From Plectosphaerella cucumerina (lineage: Eukaryota; Ascomycota; Sordariomycetes; Glomerellales; Plectosphaerellaceae): a stretch of 64,000 nucleotides of DNA. The notes under the pieces are model-generated. The model did not search any database, had not been told where the DNA came from, and saw only the letters and a program-made list of their open reading frames with translations. The stretch covers positions 1,860,001-1,924,000 of the forward strand of contig JAGPXD010000007.1 of NCBI GenBank assembly GCA_020746995.1, read 5' to 3'. A program made the translations under genes and the position numbers. The number at the start of each line of letters is the position of its first letter. Position 1 is the first letter of the stretch. Of the stretch, positions 20,111-29,963 are shown in pieces.

Positions 20111-23100
20111 AATCTCCTCAGAGACAGCAGGTCAACCGACGCAGCGAGTCAATCGACCCGCGACGTAAGTAAGTCCCTAGGTAGATAGGCATGCTGAATA
20201 AATCCCCTAAAGCTGGTGTGGCGGACTGGATATGCAATGTGATACTGGCGACTTACTATGCGACTTTCGTCAATCCCCGGGGCGTGCCTCAGCGGGAGAA
20301 GACTGCTTCTCAAAGGGGAAGTGGGCCAGGTTCAGGGGGCCAGCGATCGACATGGCTATTGCCGCGTCCAGGGGGCTCGAGGTGGACCGGCGGAGGCCAC
20401 CACGCCTGAACGAGCGGCCGGCCGATGCGTGGCCAGGGGCCCAGGGGGGCGGAGGCTCTGGGCTGCCGCTGGAATCTGGATGACATCCGGAGACAGCGGA
20501 GAGGATTGGAAGTCCGAGAGGGGAGCGAGGCCGAGGGTGGAAGGGTTTTTTTTTTGTCTCGCGTATGGCTGTCTGGCTGGGCGGCCCGAGGAGGACCGGT
20601 GGTCGTTCGCAAGGGAGATGGGTGTTCCCTGCAGGAGTAAATGGGTGGGCGGACGAACAGTGCTGCGTGTGCTTCGATGTGGTGCCAGGGGGGAGACCAC
20701 TAAGCATTCCATGGTGTGCGTGAAGGAAGATAGTCAAGTTGGTGGGTGGATGCCGTCTGGCAAAATGCAGCATTAATGATGAAGATCAGCCCGAAATGAA
20801 AGTGTGAAGTGCAGAGAAATATATCTCCAGGGTCCGCGGGCTGGGACAAGCCTGTCAAGGTCATACTCACGATGATACCGGATGAACAGGGAGTCAACGA
20901 CGCCGCCCTTAAGCACGTATGCTGGATGGCCCGATGGACGGGTGTTTTGGAGGCAAGTTGGACAAGGGAGCTCCCTGAAATGGTTCTGATTTTTGGGAGA
21001 GCTTGAGACACGTGAGACAGCGATGGCGCTAGACTATTTTGGGTAGCTTGACTCTGACGCCGGACAATACCACCCAGCTGAGGTGAGCTTACAAGTTTGA
21101 GGTGATCCAGCTCGCAATGAGGTGAGCCAGACCGGTGATGAGAGTGGCCGGAAAAAATGTCCGCAGATTGTTGACAATTGACACCTGAAATTTCCACTGG
21201 AGCCAGCGCTGGAAGTGTGCACCAACGCTGAACTGAACGCGTTGATGGCCCACCACACCATAACACGACCCGGACTTGACCACACCTCCAGGCTCCATCA
21301 AGACAAGGCCGTTTCCACCCCTCCCTCTTCTCAACCTCTTTGCATGCGACGTGCCTGGACGCTAGGCGCTGCGGGATGGAGGGGGGAGCGGGTTAGGTTA
21401 GGGTGGGAAACTAGGGTGCCTGTAGCAGGAAGAGGAAGGATTTCGGGGCGACATGCAGGCGACATGCGCTAGGATAGCCCAAGTCCGTGCAGATGTCGTC
21501 CACTGGGAGAACTTGCAGGTTGAAGGGGTGTCAGTCAGCTTTTTCAAGTTGTCCGGTTTGTCTGCCTGTTGCCGTGCTCTTGTTTCGACCGGGCGGGTGT
21601 GGCACTGGCAGCCAGGGAAGGAGACAAGAGGAACGAAAATAGCGGGCGGGAGTGGAAATGGCGGAAAGATCGTCCCGTGTCTTGTCTTGTCGTGTTGTGT
21701 CGTCTCATGGCTGATCAGTAATCCTGGTTTCTCTCGTCTTTCCTCCTTCTTCAACAACACCACTGCCAGATTATTTCTCCCTGGGACGGCCCTCTTCTCC
21801 TGCATTAAGCGTCCAGCTAGGCCCAGTCACCTTGCTTCTTCGTCTTCTCTACCGGAGCCGAGCCCGACGGCATAAGCAAGGAAGGAAGCAGCAACCAAGG
21901 CAGGACCGACCGACAGCGTTCCTGCGTCCACCTCATTCGTGTGCACTTGCCCCGTCCCGTCCATTCCAAGGCAAGCAAGCAAGCACGACCAGCAGCAACT
22001 GCCCCGGCCCTGAAACTCGATCAGGCCTGCTGCAGCCGATTCGAGTTCACCGCCTCGCGTCACGGTCCCGTCCCGTTGCCTCCCGCCGTGCTGGAGCGGC
22101 AGAAGCGGGCAAGAGCAACAGCAGCAGTAGTAATAGCAGCAGCATTCATCATCCCGGTACCTTGTCCATCAACCTTGGGACGCAACGCAACCCTCGCCCT
22201 CGAACCCACCAACCCCACGTCTCATTGAGACCCGACCCGACGTGGACTCGCCCTGGGCTTTGCTTGCTTGCTTGCTGCTGCTGCTGCTGCTGCCGCTGCT
22301 GCTTGCTTGCTCGTATGCAGCCTGCCCTGCCCTGGCCGCACCTTACTTGGGTCAATATCAAAGAAAAATAGACCTCTGCGAGCCTCGGCATCGTCTGTCT
22401 ACCTATCTTCACGTCGGACGACTTTTTCAGGCTGGCCCCGTCTTATCCCATCCACGTTCCCCCTCATCCCTCCAACTCCTCCACAACCGTTGCTCAAACC
22501 CGAACCCGACCCAATTCACAAGGCGCCGCCCCTGTCTTGTCCGCCCCTGTCGCCCTGGCTGCCCTTGCCCTGTGCGCAGTCCGCCGATAACGAAAAACCC
22601 CCGACACCGCTCCACGCCAGCGCCAACTTGAACCCGCTACCAACGACACCATCCGCCCTGTACGGCTGTACCTGCCCGTACCTGCACCTGTCTGGGCAGC
22701 AACAGCAGTGGATCGAACCACCAACTCGACCACATTTCGAGGGACTTGGGATTCTTCAAGTCCACGGATTCCCCCTCAGGTCTCCTCCTCCGCCTCCACC
22801 ATACCTTACTTACGCCCATTCCCATTTCCTAAGACCTCGGCAGGTCGCCAACCGATAAAACCCACCACACCCAGAACCGCCCAGAAGCAGATGCAGCGCG
22901 CCTGGCCTGGCCCTGGAAACCCGACCTGCGAGTAACCTGCTGGCCAGCACGCCCGCCCGTACGCCTGCCCGCCCCCGACCAAACTGCCTCGTGGGGTCAC
23001 GCCTCCTGCACCACTACACCCCGTCCGTCCCCCTTCCGGGTAGAGTCAACTCTCGACCGACCGGCAAAAAAAACCTCGAACCTTCCCCCCTCCTCACCCC

Positions 23101-23155
23101 CGCCCACCCTTCGCGGGATTCCTCGACAGAGCTCCAGGAGCTCGAGTGTCATGTC
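20111..23155. other. Gene-poor stretch and long 5' region of the DENN gene
   Basis: No gene is supported in 20111-21800. From about 21800 to 23155 the plus strand becomes C/T-rich with many CCC and TCC runs, typical of a long fungal promoter and 5' leader. A CTG/CTTG repeat sits at 22258-22312. Confidence 0.45.
22258..22312. repeat. CTTG/CTG compound microsatellite
   Basis: GCTT units flank a CTG run on both sides (CTTGCTTG, then CTG repeated, then CTTGCTTG). It lies in the presumed leader of the DENN-protein gene. Confidence 0.85.
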
Positions 23156-26100
23156 ATGGACGGCTCCACGACGAGGCCTCTCGCCGATTACTTCTGGATC
23201 GCCGGCGTAGAGTCCATCTCCTACGACGACTCCCCGCTCGCCGGCCCCTCCTACGTCGAGGACGCCATCGCCGAGGATGCAGAGCAGGACCACCAGAGCA
23301 ATGCTGCCGCCTCGTCCAACGGTGCCGGCCCGGGCGCCTCGAGGCCCAGCGCCCGCCATTCGCGCCAGAACTCGGACAACAGACTCTCCAGCAGCCGCTT
23401 CTCCATTCACACCCTAGACGAGTCGGATGGCAACACGAGGAGCAACCGGAGCAGCATCACCATCCGCGCCTCGCAGGCCCCTGGTTCCAACACCAACGGG
23501 GCCACCAACGGCGGCGGTGCTGCCGCGACCAACGGATTCCACGGCCTGCCGCCTTCCGACTCGGGCAACCTCCTCGACGGCTTCGACTTTGACTCGGCCC
23601 TGCTCAAGTTCGCTGCTGAGCGCGAGGATTTCCTCGACGACCTCTCCTTCTCCGCTGGCGCCAAGCTGCAGGCTCGCCCGCCCATGGTGAACCCCCGCGC
23701 CGAGCGTATCAAGGCCGACGAGAGCGACCTCGCCGGCCGGAGGAGCCCCTTGCGGAGCATCGAGAGGAGCATCAAGGGCAGCATCCGCCGCAAGATCAGC
23801 TTCAGGGACATGAACAGCTCCCGAAAGCAGCCCGCTGCCCCCAGGGCCGGAACTCCAGGCGCCGGTAGGACACGACCTCCTCACTCCTCTGACTGCTCCT
23901 CCTACCCCTCCCCCATCGCCGAAAGACCAAGTGCTCACGACATCTCCTCTCCAGGTTCCATTCGCACCTCGAAACGCCTAAGCAACTACAACTCGGTCAT
24001 CCCACCCCCCGAGCCCCTCAACACCGATCCAAACATGCACCCTCTCAAGCGTCGCTTCGAGCCAGTCCTTCTCGACAGATACCCAACCACCGATGTCGCC
24101 GACGATGTCGCCCGCCGCGGCAAGTTCCCCGACTACGTTCCCATGTTCGCCTTCCCGAACGACATACAGGTCGTCTCCTCCGATGAGCGGCCTCGCTCTA
24201 CCTGGCACGGTTTCACCATGACTTCCGACGACAATTCGAAGCTCTACGGCATTACAATCATCATCTGGACCGCACTTACAGCCGAAGTCGCTGAACAGGT
24301 CGAGAAGCGTTGCGAGGAGTGGCGACAGCGTCACATGTCTAACGAGGAGCGCGAACTCGCCGCCAGTCTCGGCCTCCGTCTCGCCGCAGAGCGCGCCTAC
24401 CTATCCCAGCTGCTTGCCAAGCTGCCTTCCGTGCCCTCGGGTTCCACGGCCCGTGACGCTCTCGACGAACAGATCAGCGCTGTCGAGGAGAAGATCAGCC
24501 TCATGACTGAGATGCTGAGGCCTTTGCGACATGGCGCCGCCTCTAAGATCGACGGCCTGACCGCCGGTGAGAGCGGTCTGTGGACTCCCCGTGCATACGG
24601 CATCCTCGGCCGCGACTCGACGCGCATGACGTTCTGGAAGGAATGGCTCAGGGCCGTCATCGTGCCCATGACTGACGGCGCCGTCATGCGCGTCCCCTTC
24701 AGCTCCCCCCGTGTTGGTCGTTGGCAGCCCCTCGAGCGCTACGTTGTCAACCTGTGCACAGAAGCCTTCAGCCCACTGGGCTCAAAGACCCAGGTCGAGC
24801 TGAGCGTGCGGGAGCTGCGCATGTACGCCAGGAAGGACGCCGCCAACGAGATTCCGGGCTCCCGCACCATCGACATCTACGCCCTCTTCCGCTGCTTGTC
24901 GCTCGACAACATCGTGGCCCTCTTCGAGTTCGCCATGTCCGAGTCGCGCATCATCTTCCTCTCCTCTCACACGGCCATGCTGCACCTCGCCTGCCATGCT
25001 CTGGCCCATCTGCTCTACCCTCTCAAGTGGGCTAGCATATTCATCCCCGTGCTGCCCGCGCGCCTGCTTTCCGCCTTGGACGCTCCCTGTCCCTACATTG
25101 TCGGCATCGAGCGTCGCTATGAGAACATTGAGCTCCCCGATGATGACTACGTTCTCGTTGACCTCGACAAGGACACCATCGACTCGACCTCGCAGCCCAT
25201 CCGCCTCCCCCGCCAGCACCGGAGGAAGCTCTACTCGCTCCTTCAGATCGCAGCCCCTCACAAGATCCGCTATGGCGTTGCCACGGGTCCGCCGCCATAC
25301 GCCATCGAGTCGTTCCCCTATGACGCCTTCTCAGCGGAGAACGCCTCGCTCTTCAACCCCGAGCCGGCACCAAGTACCTTGGCCAAGTGGGTGGCTCAGA
25401 ACTCGTCCAGCTTTGGGGAGCCGGACCCAGAGTCTATGGTCAAGCCTCCCATCTTCAACGCCTTCCTGCACTCAAAGGTCGATCCCAGCAAGTCCGACCG
25501 CCCAGGCACTAGCAAGTCTGCGAGGACGAGCCCGCCGTCTTCTGTCTCGCCCATTTCGACAAACTTCCCGCCCATGCCGACGACGCCCGTCTCTCGTAGC
25601 GACTCTGGTTTCGCCGTCACCAACACGCTGAGAGAGAAGCGATCCAGGCACTTTGACGAGAAGTCCAGGCGCAGCTCCTCGTTTGGCATGGAGAAGCCCG
25701 GCCTTCCCCGGCCCAACCTGCCGTTCCTCAACGGTCACGTACCCAGCACATCGGTCTCGGCTATCTCGGTCGACTCGCAGTCCACCTATGGCGGAGGGTA
25801 CGCACCCTCAACGTACGCGCAGTCAACACTCGCAGCGTCGACTATCATGCCCAACATGCTGATCCAGCCGGTTCGAAACACGGAGACGACGGTGTGGGTT
25901 GAGGGTCACTGCTTTAACTGGGTTCCCAGTGACATGTCCTCCACCTGCAGCGTCTGTGACGACCGGTCCGAGGGCGATGGCATCTACAAGTGCACCGGTT
26001 GCGGCGCCCATTCGCACGGCAGGTGCCTAGGGTGCGTATCGCTGGTGTGCTCCGAGGCTTTCCACCCGGACAGGGTGAGGGCAGCGTTTGTGCGGTGCCT

Positions 26101-26760
26101 TGCGAGCCTGCTGTACACGTACAGGAAGTACCTGGGCCGTCCGTCCAAGGAGCAGAAGAATAATGGTCGGATGTATTCCTTCGACATGGACGGGTTCATC
26201 AAGAGTCTCCCGTACGAGCAGCAGGACTACGCCAACATGATGAGAGAAACGCAAGGTGAGTCGGCGGCCCCTGTCATAGGGTCCATCTTTCGTATCGCAT
26301 GCTAACGATGCCCTCAGGTTTCAACGAGTTCATCCACGAGCGGGAGACCAACCCCGGCTCAACGCCCTCGATCCGTCTGTTTGACGAGATCATCCTGGCC
26401 AAGAAGGCTCGCGGACGGCCCGGCATAACATCCGGGCTCTCCCGCCTCTCCAGCATCCGCCTCTCCCACGGCGCCTCGACGGGTCCTGCGGGCTATGGCG
26501 CACCACAGCGGGCCAAAATCCCGAGCTATCTGAGCGACACATCAGAGCACCTCTGGCGCACGGCCTCGGTACCAACCCCCAGCGGTAAGGTTCTAGGAGA
26601 CTACCGGGCCATCGTCACTCGGGTACCGGCCAAGCTCGACACGACGCTCATGAAAGAGCCCCGCGTGATCCAGGGCGTGATCCAGCCGGAAGGGCGGGGC
26701 ACCCGCGGCCTGGTCCGCAAACAGGTCCCCAGCATGTTGGGCACCTCGCCCACCGGCTAG
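23156..26760 (+). CDS. DENN (AEX-3) domain protein with C1-type zinc finger
   Basis: The start is the first in-frame ATG (MDGSTTRPLADYFWIAGVES). An intron at 26256-26317 (GTGAGT...CTCAG, phase 1) joins MRETQ to GFNEF. A further 90-nt segment, 23865-23954, has donor GTAGGA, a CTGAC branch and a CCAG acceptor but is also open. The protein is 1150 residues if it is spliced and 1180 if retained. After a disordered Ser/Asn-rich N-terminus come uDENN (RRFEPVLLDRYP..., about 262-390) and cDENN (YVVNLCTEAFSPLG to YVLVDLD, about 498-650). Then follow a disordered linker, a C1 finger (about 888-935) and a dDENN-like segment (VRAAFVRCLASLLYTYRKYLG). By family knowledge DENN proteins are exchange factors for Rab GTPases. 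The Rab partner here is unknown. Confidence 0.91.
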
Positions 26761-26980
26761 AGGGTCGATTGCGAGGGCTTCGGCGAAGGCCTGCGGCAGC
26801 CGCGGAAGTCGAGGCTGGCCAAGATGCTGCTCCTGCGCTGACGAGAGCGGCGCACTGTACAAAACATATGGAGCAGTGGCAGAGAGAGTGACAGGACACT
26901 TGTACATTATGACCCCCAAAATAAAGGCGCGGGCAAGGGCGCCCAGGAAGGAAGAAGCTGTCAGGAAGGGAGTCTCTTTC

Positions 26981-27014
<34 letters not shown>

Positions 27015-27293
27015 TGGGGACAGGGGGATGGGAGGATTCAGCATTGGCAAACACCACCTCAGGCACATGGAGAGGCATAGGACACGATACCAACATGTTT
27101 GGACTTTGCAGTATAGCTGGGGCGGCCCCATTTGCGCATCGCCCGGCAGTCAGGCGTTGGCGGGGCGTTGAAATAGAGAGAGTCATGTTTGTGCACGTCT
27201 ATCATCAAGGGTTTCTTCAGTTGAATCGCTCTATTCATTCGTTGCTGCTGTTTGAAACTGCCTCCCACCCCCGCACCATCATCCTTCGAAGGC
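26761..27293. other. Convergent intergenic region with microsatellite
   Basis: Holds the 3' regions of the DENN gene (+) and SEC17 (-). Its only distinct element is the TCA repeat listed separately. Confidence 0.5.
26981..27014. repeat. (TCA)11 microsatellite
   Basis: Eleven perfect TCA units in the convergent 3' region. On the minus strand it would read as poly-Asp, which produces misleading open frames. Confidence 0.95.
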
Positions 27294-28441
27294 CTAGGCA
27301 AACTCGTCCTCGGGCGGCTCAATGGCGTTCTTGACCCGCACCAGCATGGTGGTCTTCCACCGGTCGAGCTTGGAGACCTGGTCGTACTGGAAGAGCTTGT
27401 CGGTGAAGCTCTCCTGGTCGCCCTTTTCGACCGAGTCGAGGAGGTCGTTGAGGAGGGCGCACTCGCGCTGACCCTGGAAGGTGGGGTCCATCTCGACGTA
27501 CTTGTCGATGGCGCGGCGGGAGGCGACGGCGTCGGCGGTGGCGAGGTGGCAGATGCCGGCCTTGAGGAAGTAGTCCTTGACCGAGTAGCGCATCAGGTTG
27601 TTGTTGACGCTGGCGGCGGCGACGCGCTCGTAGGCCTCGATGGCTTTGTAGTAGTCTGCGTCGAGGGCGGCGGCGTCGGCGAGCTTGAGCCAGAGTTTGT
27701 TGGCGAGGCTGGACGTTTACAAGCAGATTAACATAATGTGACTGACAGATTAGGGGGGGAAAGACTCACGCCGTCGAGTTGTCGCCCTCGTACCACTGGG
27801 CGGCCGTCTCGTAGCACTGCAGGGCGGCCTTTGCGTCGCCGAGGTCCTGCTCGTAGACCTCGCCGAGGGCCTCCTTGTGGCCGGCGGCGCGGCGGAAGTT
27901 GCCCTTTGCGCAGTACTGCTGGATGGCGACGTCGAGGCAGCGCACGGCGGCCTTGGGATCGACCTGGCGGTAGGCCTTGAAGGCGTCGACGAGGGTGTTT
28001 GCGGCGTCGTCGGGCTCCTTGAGGTTGGAGGTCTGGATGCCGGCGGCCTTTTCAAAGGCGGCGCCTGCCTCTGCGTCTTTGGGGGTCTTAGCAGGGGATA
28101 AAACACCGCGCGGGAAAGGTTGGAGGGAGACCACGTACGCTGCTGCTGCATCCGGAAGGCATTCGCGGCCTGGATGTAGAGGTCGGCGGCGTCCTGGTAC
28201 TTCTCCTCGCGGCCGCCGAAGAAGCTGAAGCCTCCGCCGGCGCTGGAGAGCTGCTTGTCTGCCTGGGAGAGGATGTCAGCTCTTTGATCAGCCGAGGGTG
28301 GTATCGTCGTCGTCGGTGCGATCGGGACGACGAGGACGAGGACGGTCGTGGCGGGGCACCAGCCAGCGCCAGCGCCAGCGCGGGGCTGAGCTGAGGGCGA
28401 CGACGCACCTTTTGCAGCAGGGCCCTCGGGTCTTGAGCCAT
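27294..28441 (-). CDS. SEC17: Alpha-SNAP, vesicle fusion factor Sec17
   Basis: Four exons: 28441-28409, 28262-28139, 28076-27770 and 27708-27294, giving 292 residues, the same length as yeast Sec17. The introns are 146, 62 and 61 nt. The first exon has only 11 codons (MAQDPRALLQK). The protein is an all-helical TPR-like array. Family blocks include FFGGREEKYQDAADLYIQAA, EPDDAANTLVDAFKAY, VRCLDVAIQQYCAKGNFRRAA, YETAAQWYEGDNS and the C-terminal LLDSVEKGDQESFTDKLFQYDQVSKLDRWK. By family knowledge it binds SNARE bundles and recruits the NSF/Sec18 ATPase for disassembly after fusion. VTI1, one of its SNARE substrates, lies about 20 kb away; the distance gives no evidence of linkage. The gene is head-to-head with a GatC-like gene across about 400 bp. 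Confidence 0.97.
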
Positions 28442-28841
28442 GGCTGGTATATGTGTATGTGATAGTCTGGGTGTATTGGGCGGTGATGATGTCGGGTCTC
28501 CTTCGCGGGATGTCGCGTGCGTGGGTGATGGCGGCAATGTATTTCAGGTCGAAACAGAGGATGGACACTGGACCGGGAGGGTCACAGGCATCGGTCAGAT
28601 CGCTGGCCGCTTTCCGACGACACAGGGTCTCGGCGGCGTCTCGAGCTATGACGCTGCGGCAACCCGGTGGGGCCGTGGCATCGGGGCTTCCATTGCGATT
28701 GCATGCATGTCTTGTCATGGTAGATTTCCGTGAGATGGTACATCTGGACTAACATTTAATTTTCCTAGCTCAACTCGCGCCTCAGAAGCCTCATCATCAG
28801 CTTCCGTCACCCCTACAACCGCAAACCACACAACCTTAACA
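28442..28841. promoter_or_regulatory. Shared divergent promoter of SEC17 and the GatC-like gene
   Basis: 400 bp between two start codons pointing apart. No specific element was recognised. Bidirectional use is inferred from geometry only. Confidence 0.5.
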
Positions 28842-29477
28842 ATGCCGCGTCCATCCCTCTGCCCGAGCTGCAACCTCCCCATGCGCCGCCTGCTCCGGCC
28901 CGCGCTTACAAGGCCATCACCATCACCCGCCACCCCCCATCTCCCTCGACCCCAGCTGCGCACCCTCGCCTCCAAAACCCCCGAAGACCTTCTCTCCAAG
29001 CCGACATGGTCCGTCGCCTCCCTCCTCGACTCCCAGTCGCCCTCAGCGCCACAGCACACCCTCTCACCGGATGAGGAGATCACACCAAAGAAACTCCACC
29101 ACCTCCTCCGCCTATCCGCTCTTCCCCTGCCACCTACGCCAGAGGCCGAGGCGTCGCTCCTCGCGTCCCTTCGCTCTCACCTGCGCTTCGTCCGCGAGAT
29201 ACAGGCCGTCGACACCACCGGCGTCGAGCCATTGCGAGCGCTGCGAGATGAGACCTCGCGAGGGAGGGAGGAGACGACGGTGCGGCTGGCGGACCTGAAA
29301 GACGCCCTGGCGCGTGAGACGAGATTCGGACATAGGCAGAGGCCGCGTAGGGTCAAGACGACAGAAGGACGTGAGGACAAGGTAGCAGCCGACGCGGAGA
29401 ACTGGGATCCCTTGAAGACAGCAGGAAGGACTGCGGCCGATAAATACTTTGTCGTCCAGAACAAGAAGCAGTCCTGA
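28842..29477 (+). CDS. Glu-tRNA(Gln) amidotransferase GatC/Gta3-like subunit
   Basis: Single exon, 211 residues. The N-terminus (MRRLLRPALTRPSPS within the first 30 residues) is basic and Pro/Ser-rich and acid-free, fitting a mitochondrial presequence. The core at about 86-137 reads HHLLRLSALPLPPTPEAEAS then LLASLRSHLRFVREIQAVDT and GVEPL. This is the GatC pattern of two helices followed by the V/I-x-x-V-D-T-x-G-V-x-P motif. The C-terminus ends AADKYFVVQNKK, as in subunits of the fungal amidotransferase. By family knowledge it helps convert Glu-tRNA(Gln) to Gln-tRNA(Gln) for mitochondrial translation. The fungal version is named Gta3 in fission yeast, while budding yeast uses GatF. I am sure of the family but less sure of the exact ortholog. 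Confidence 0.82.
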   Translation: MPRPSLCPSCNLPMRRLLRPALTRPSPSPATPHLPRPQLRTLASKTPEDLLSKPTWSVASLLDSQSPSAPQHTLSPDEEITPKKLHHLLRLSALPLPPTPEAEASLLASLRSHLRFVREIQAVDTTGVEPLRALRDETSRGREETTVRLADLKDALARETRFGHRQRPRRVKTTEGREDKVAADAENWDPLKTAGRTAADKYFVVQNKKQS

Positions 29478-29963
29478 GCGTCAGGGACCAGGCGTCTGAG
29501 CTTTACAGGCGTCGATCATTCCTGTAACTTATGGCGTACATGTCTGCCTGAGTTCGACATGCCAACAGCGCAGACTTCTCGCTGGATGCATGGCTTTCAC
29601 ATGAACGAAAGGGGCACGAGAACGAGCCAGGCCGACCAAAAGTGTCTCTACTACTACATTTGGGCTAATGTCGCTCGTTGAGCGGTAACTAGGTGAGTCA
29701 AGCGCAGGTGCTCCTCCAAGCCATTTGTCGCAAGGCTCAAGCACAACGCCCTGGCCTCCTCGGCCATCCCAATTGGTACAAAAGCTCATGATAATACAGT
29801 CAACGGCGGCTGCATCGCCCCGTTTGCAATACCAGCAAAGTGTGTTCCTCTCCTTGCACCTCCGTGTCTTCGTCTTCACTGGCCTCGCTGCTCTCGTCGT
29901 CCACCTAGCGAAATACAGTTGGATAAACATGCGTGTCGGCTTGGCTGAGATGCTGTCCGTAGC
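29478..29963. other. Convergent intergenic region
   Basis: 3' regions of the GatC-like gene (+) and the DUF726 gene (-). Nothing else seen. Confidence 0.5.

Noticed and set aside
21391..21404. GGTTAGGTTAGGG, resembling telomere repeat
   Set aside because: Only about two units and not flanked by further TTAGGG. Chance or too short to be a chromosome-fusion relic.
22991..23155. A GTG-initiated extension of the DENN protein
   Set aside because: There is no ATG. The first in-frame ATG at 23156 begins a typical N-terminus, and the upstream sequence looks like leader.
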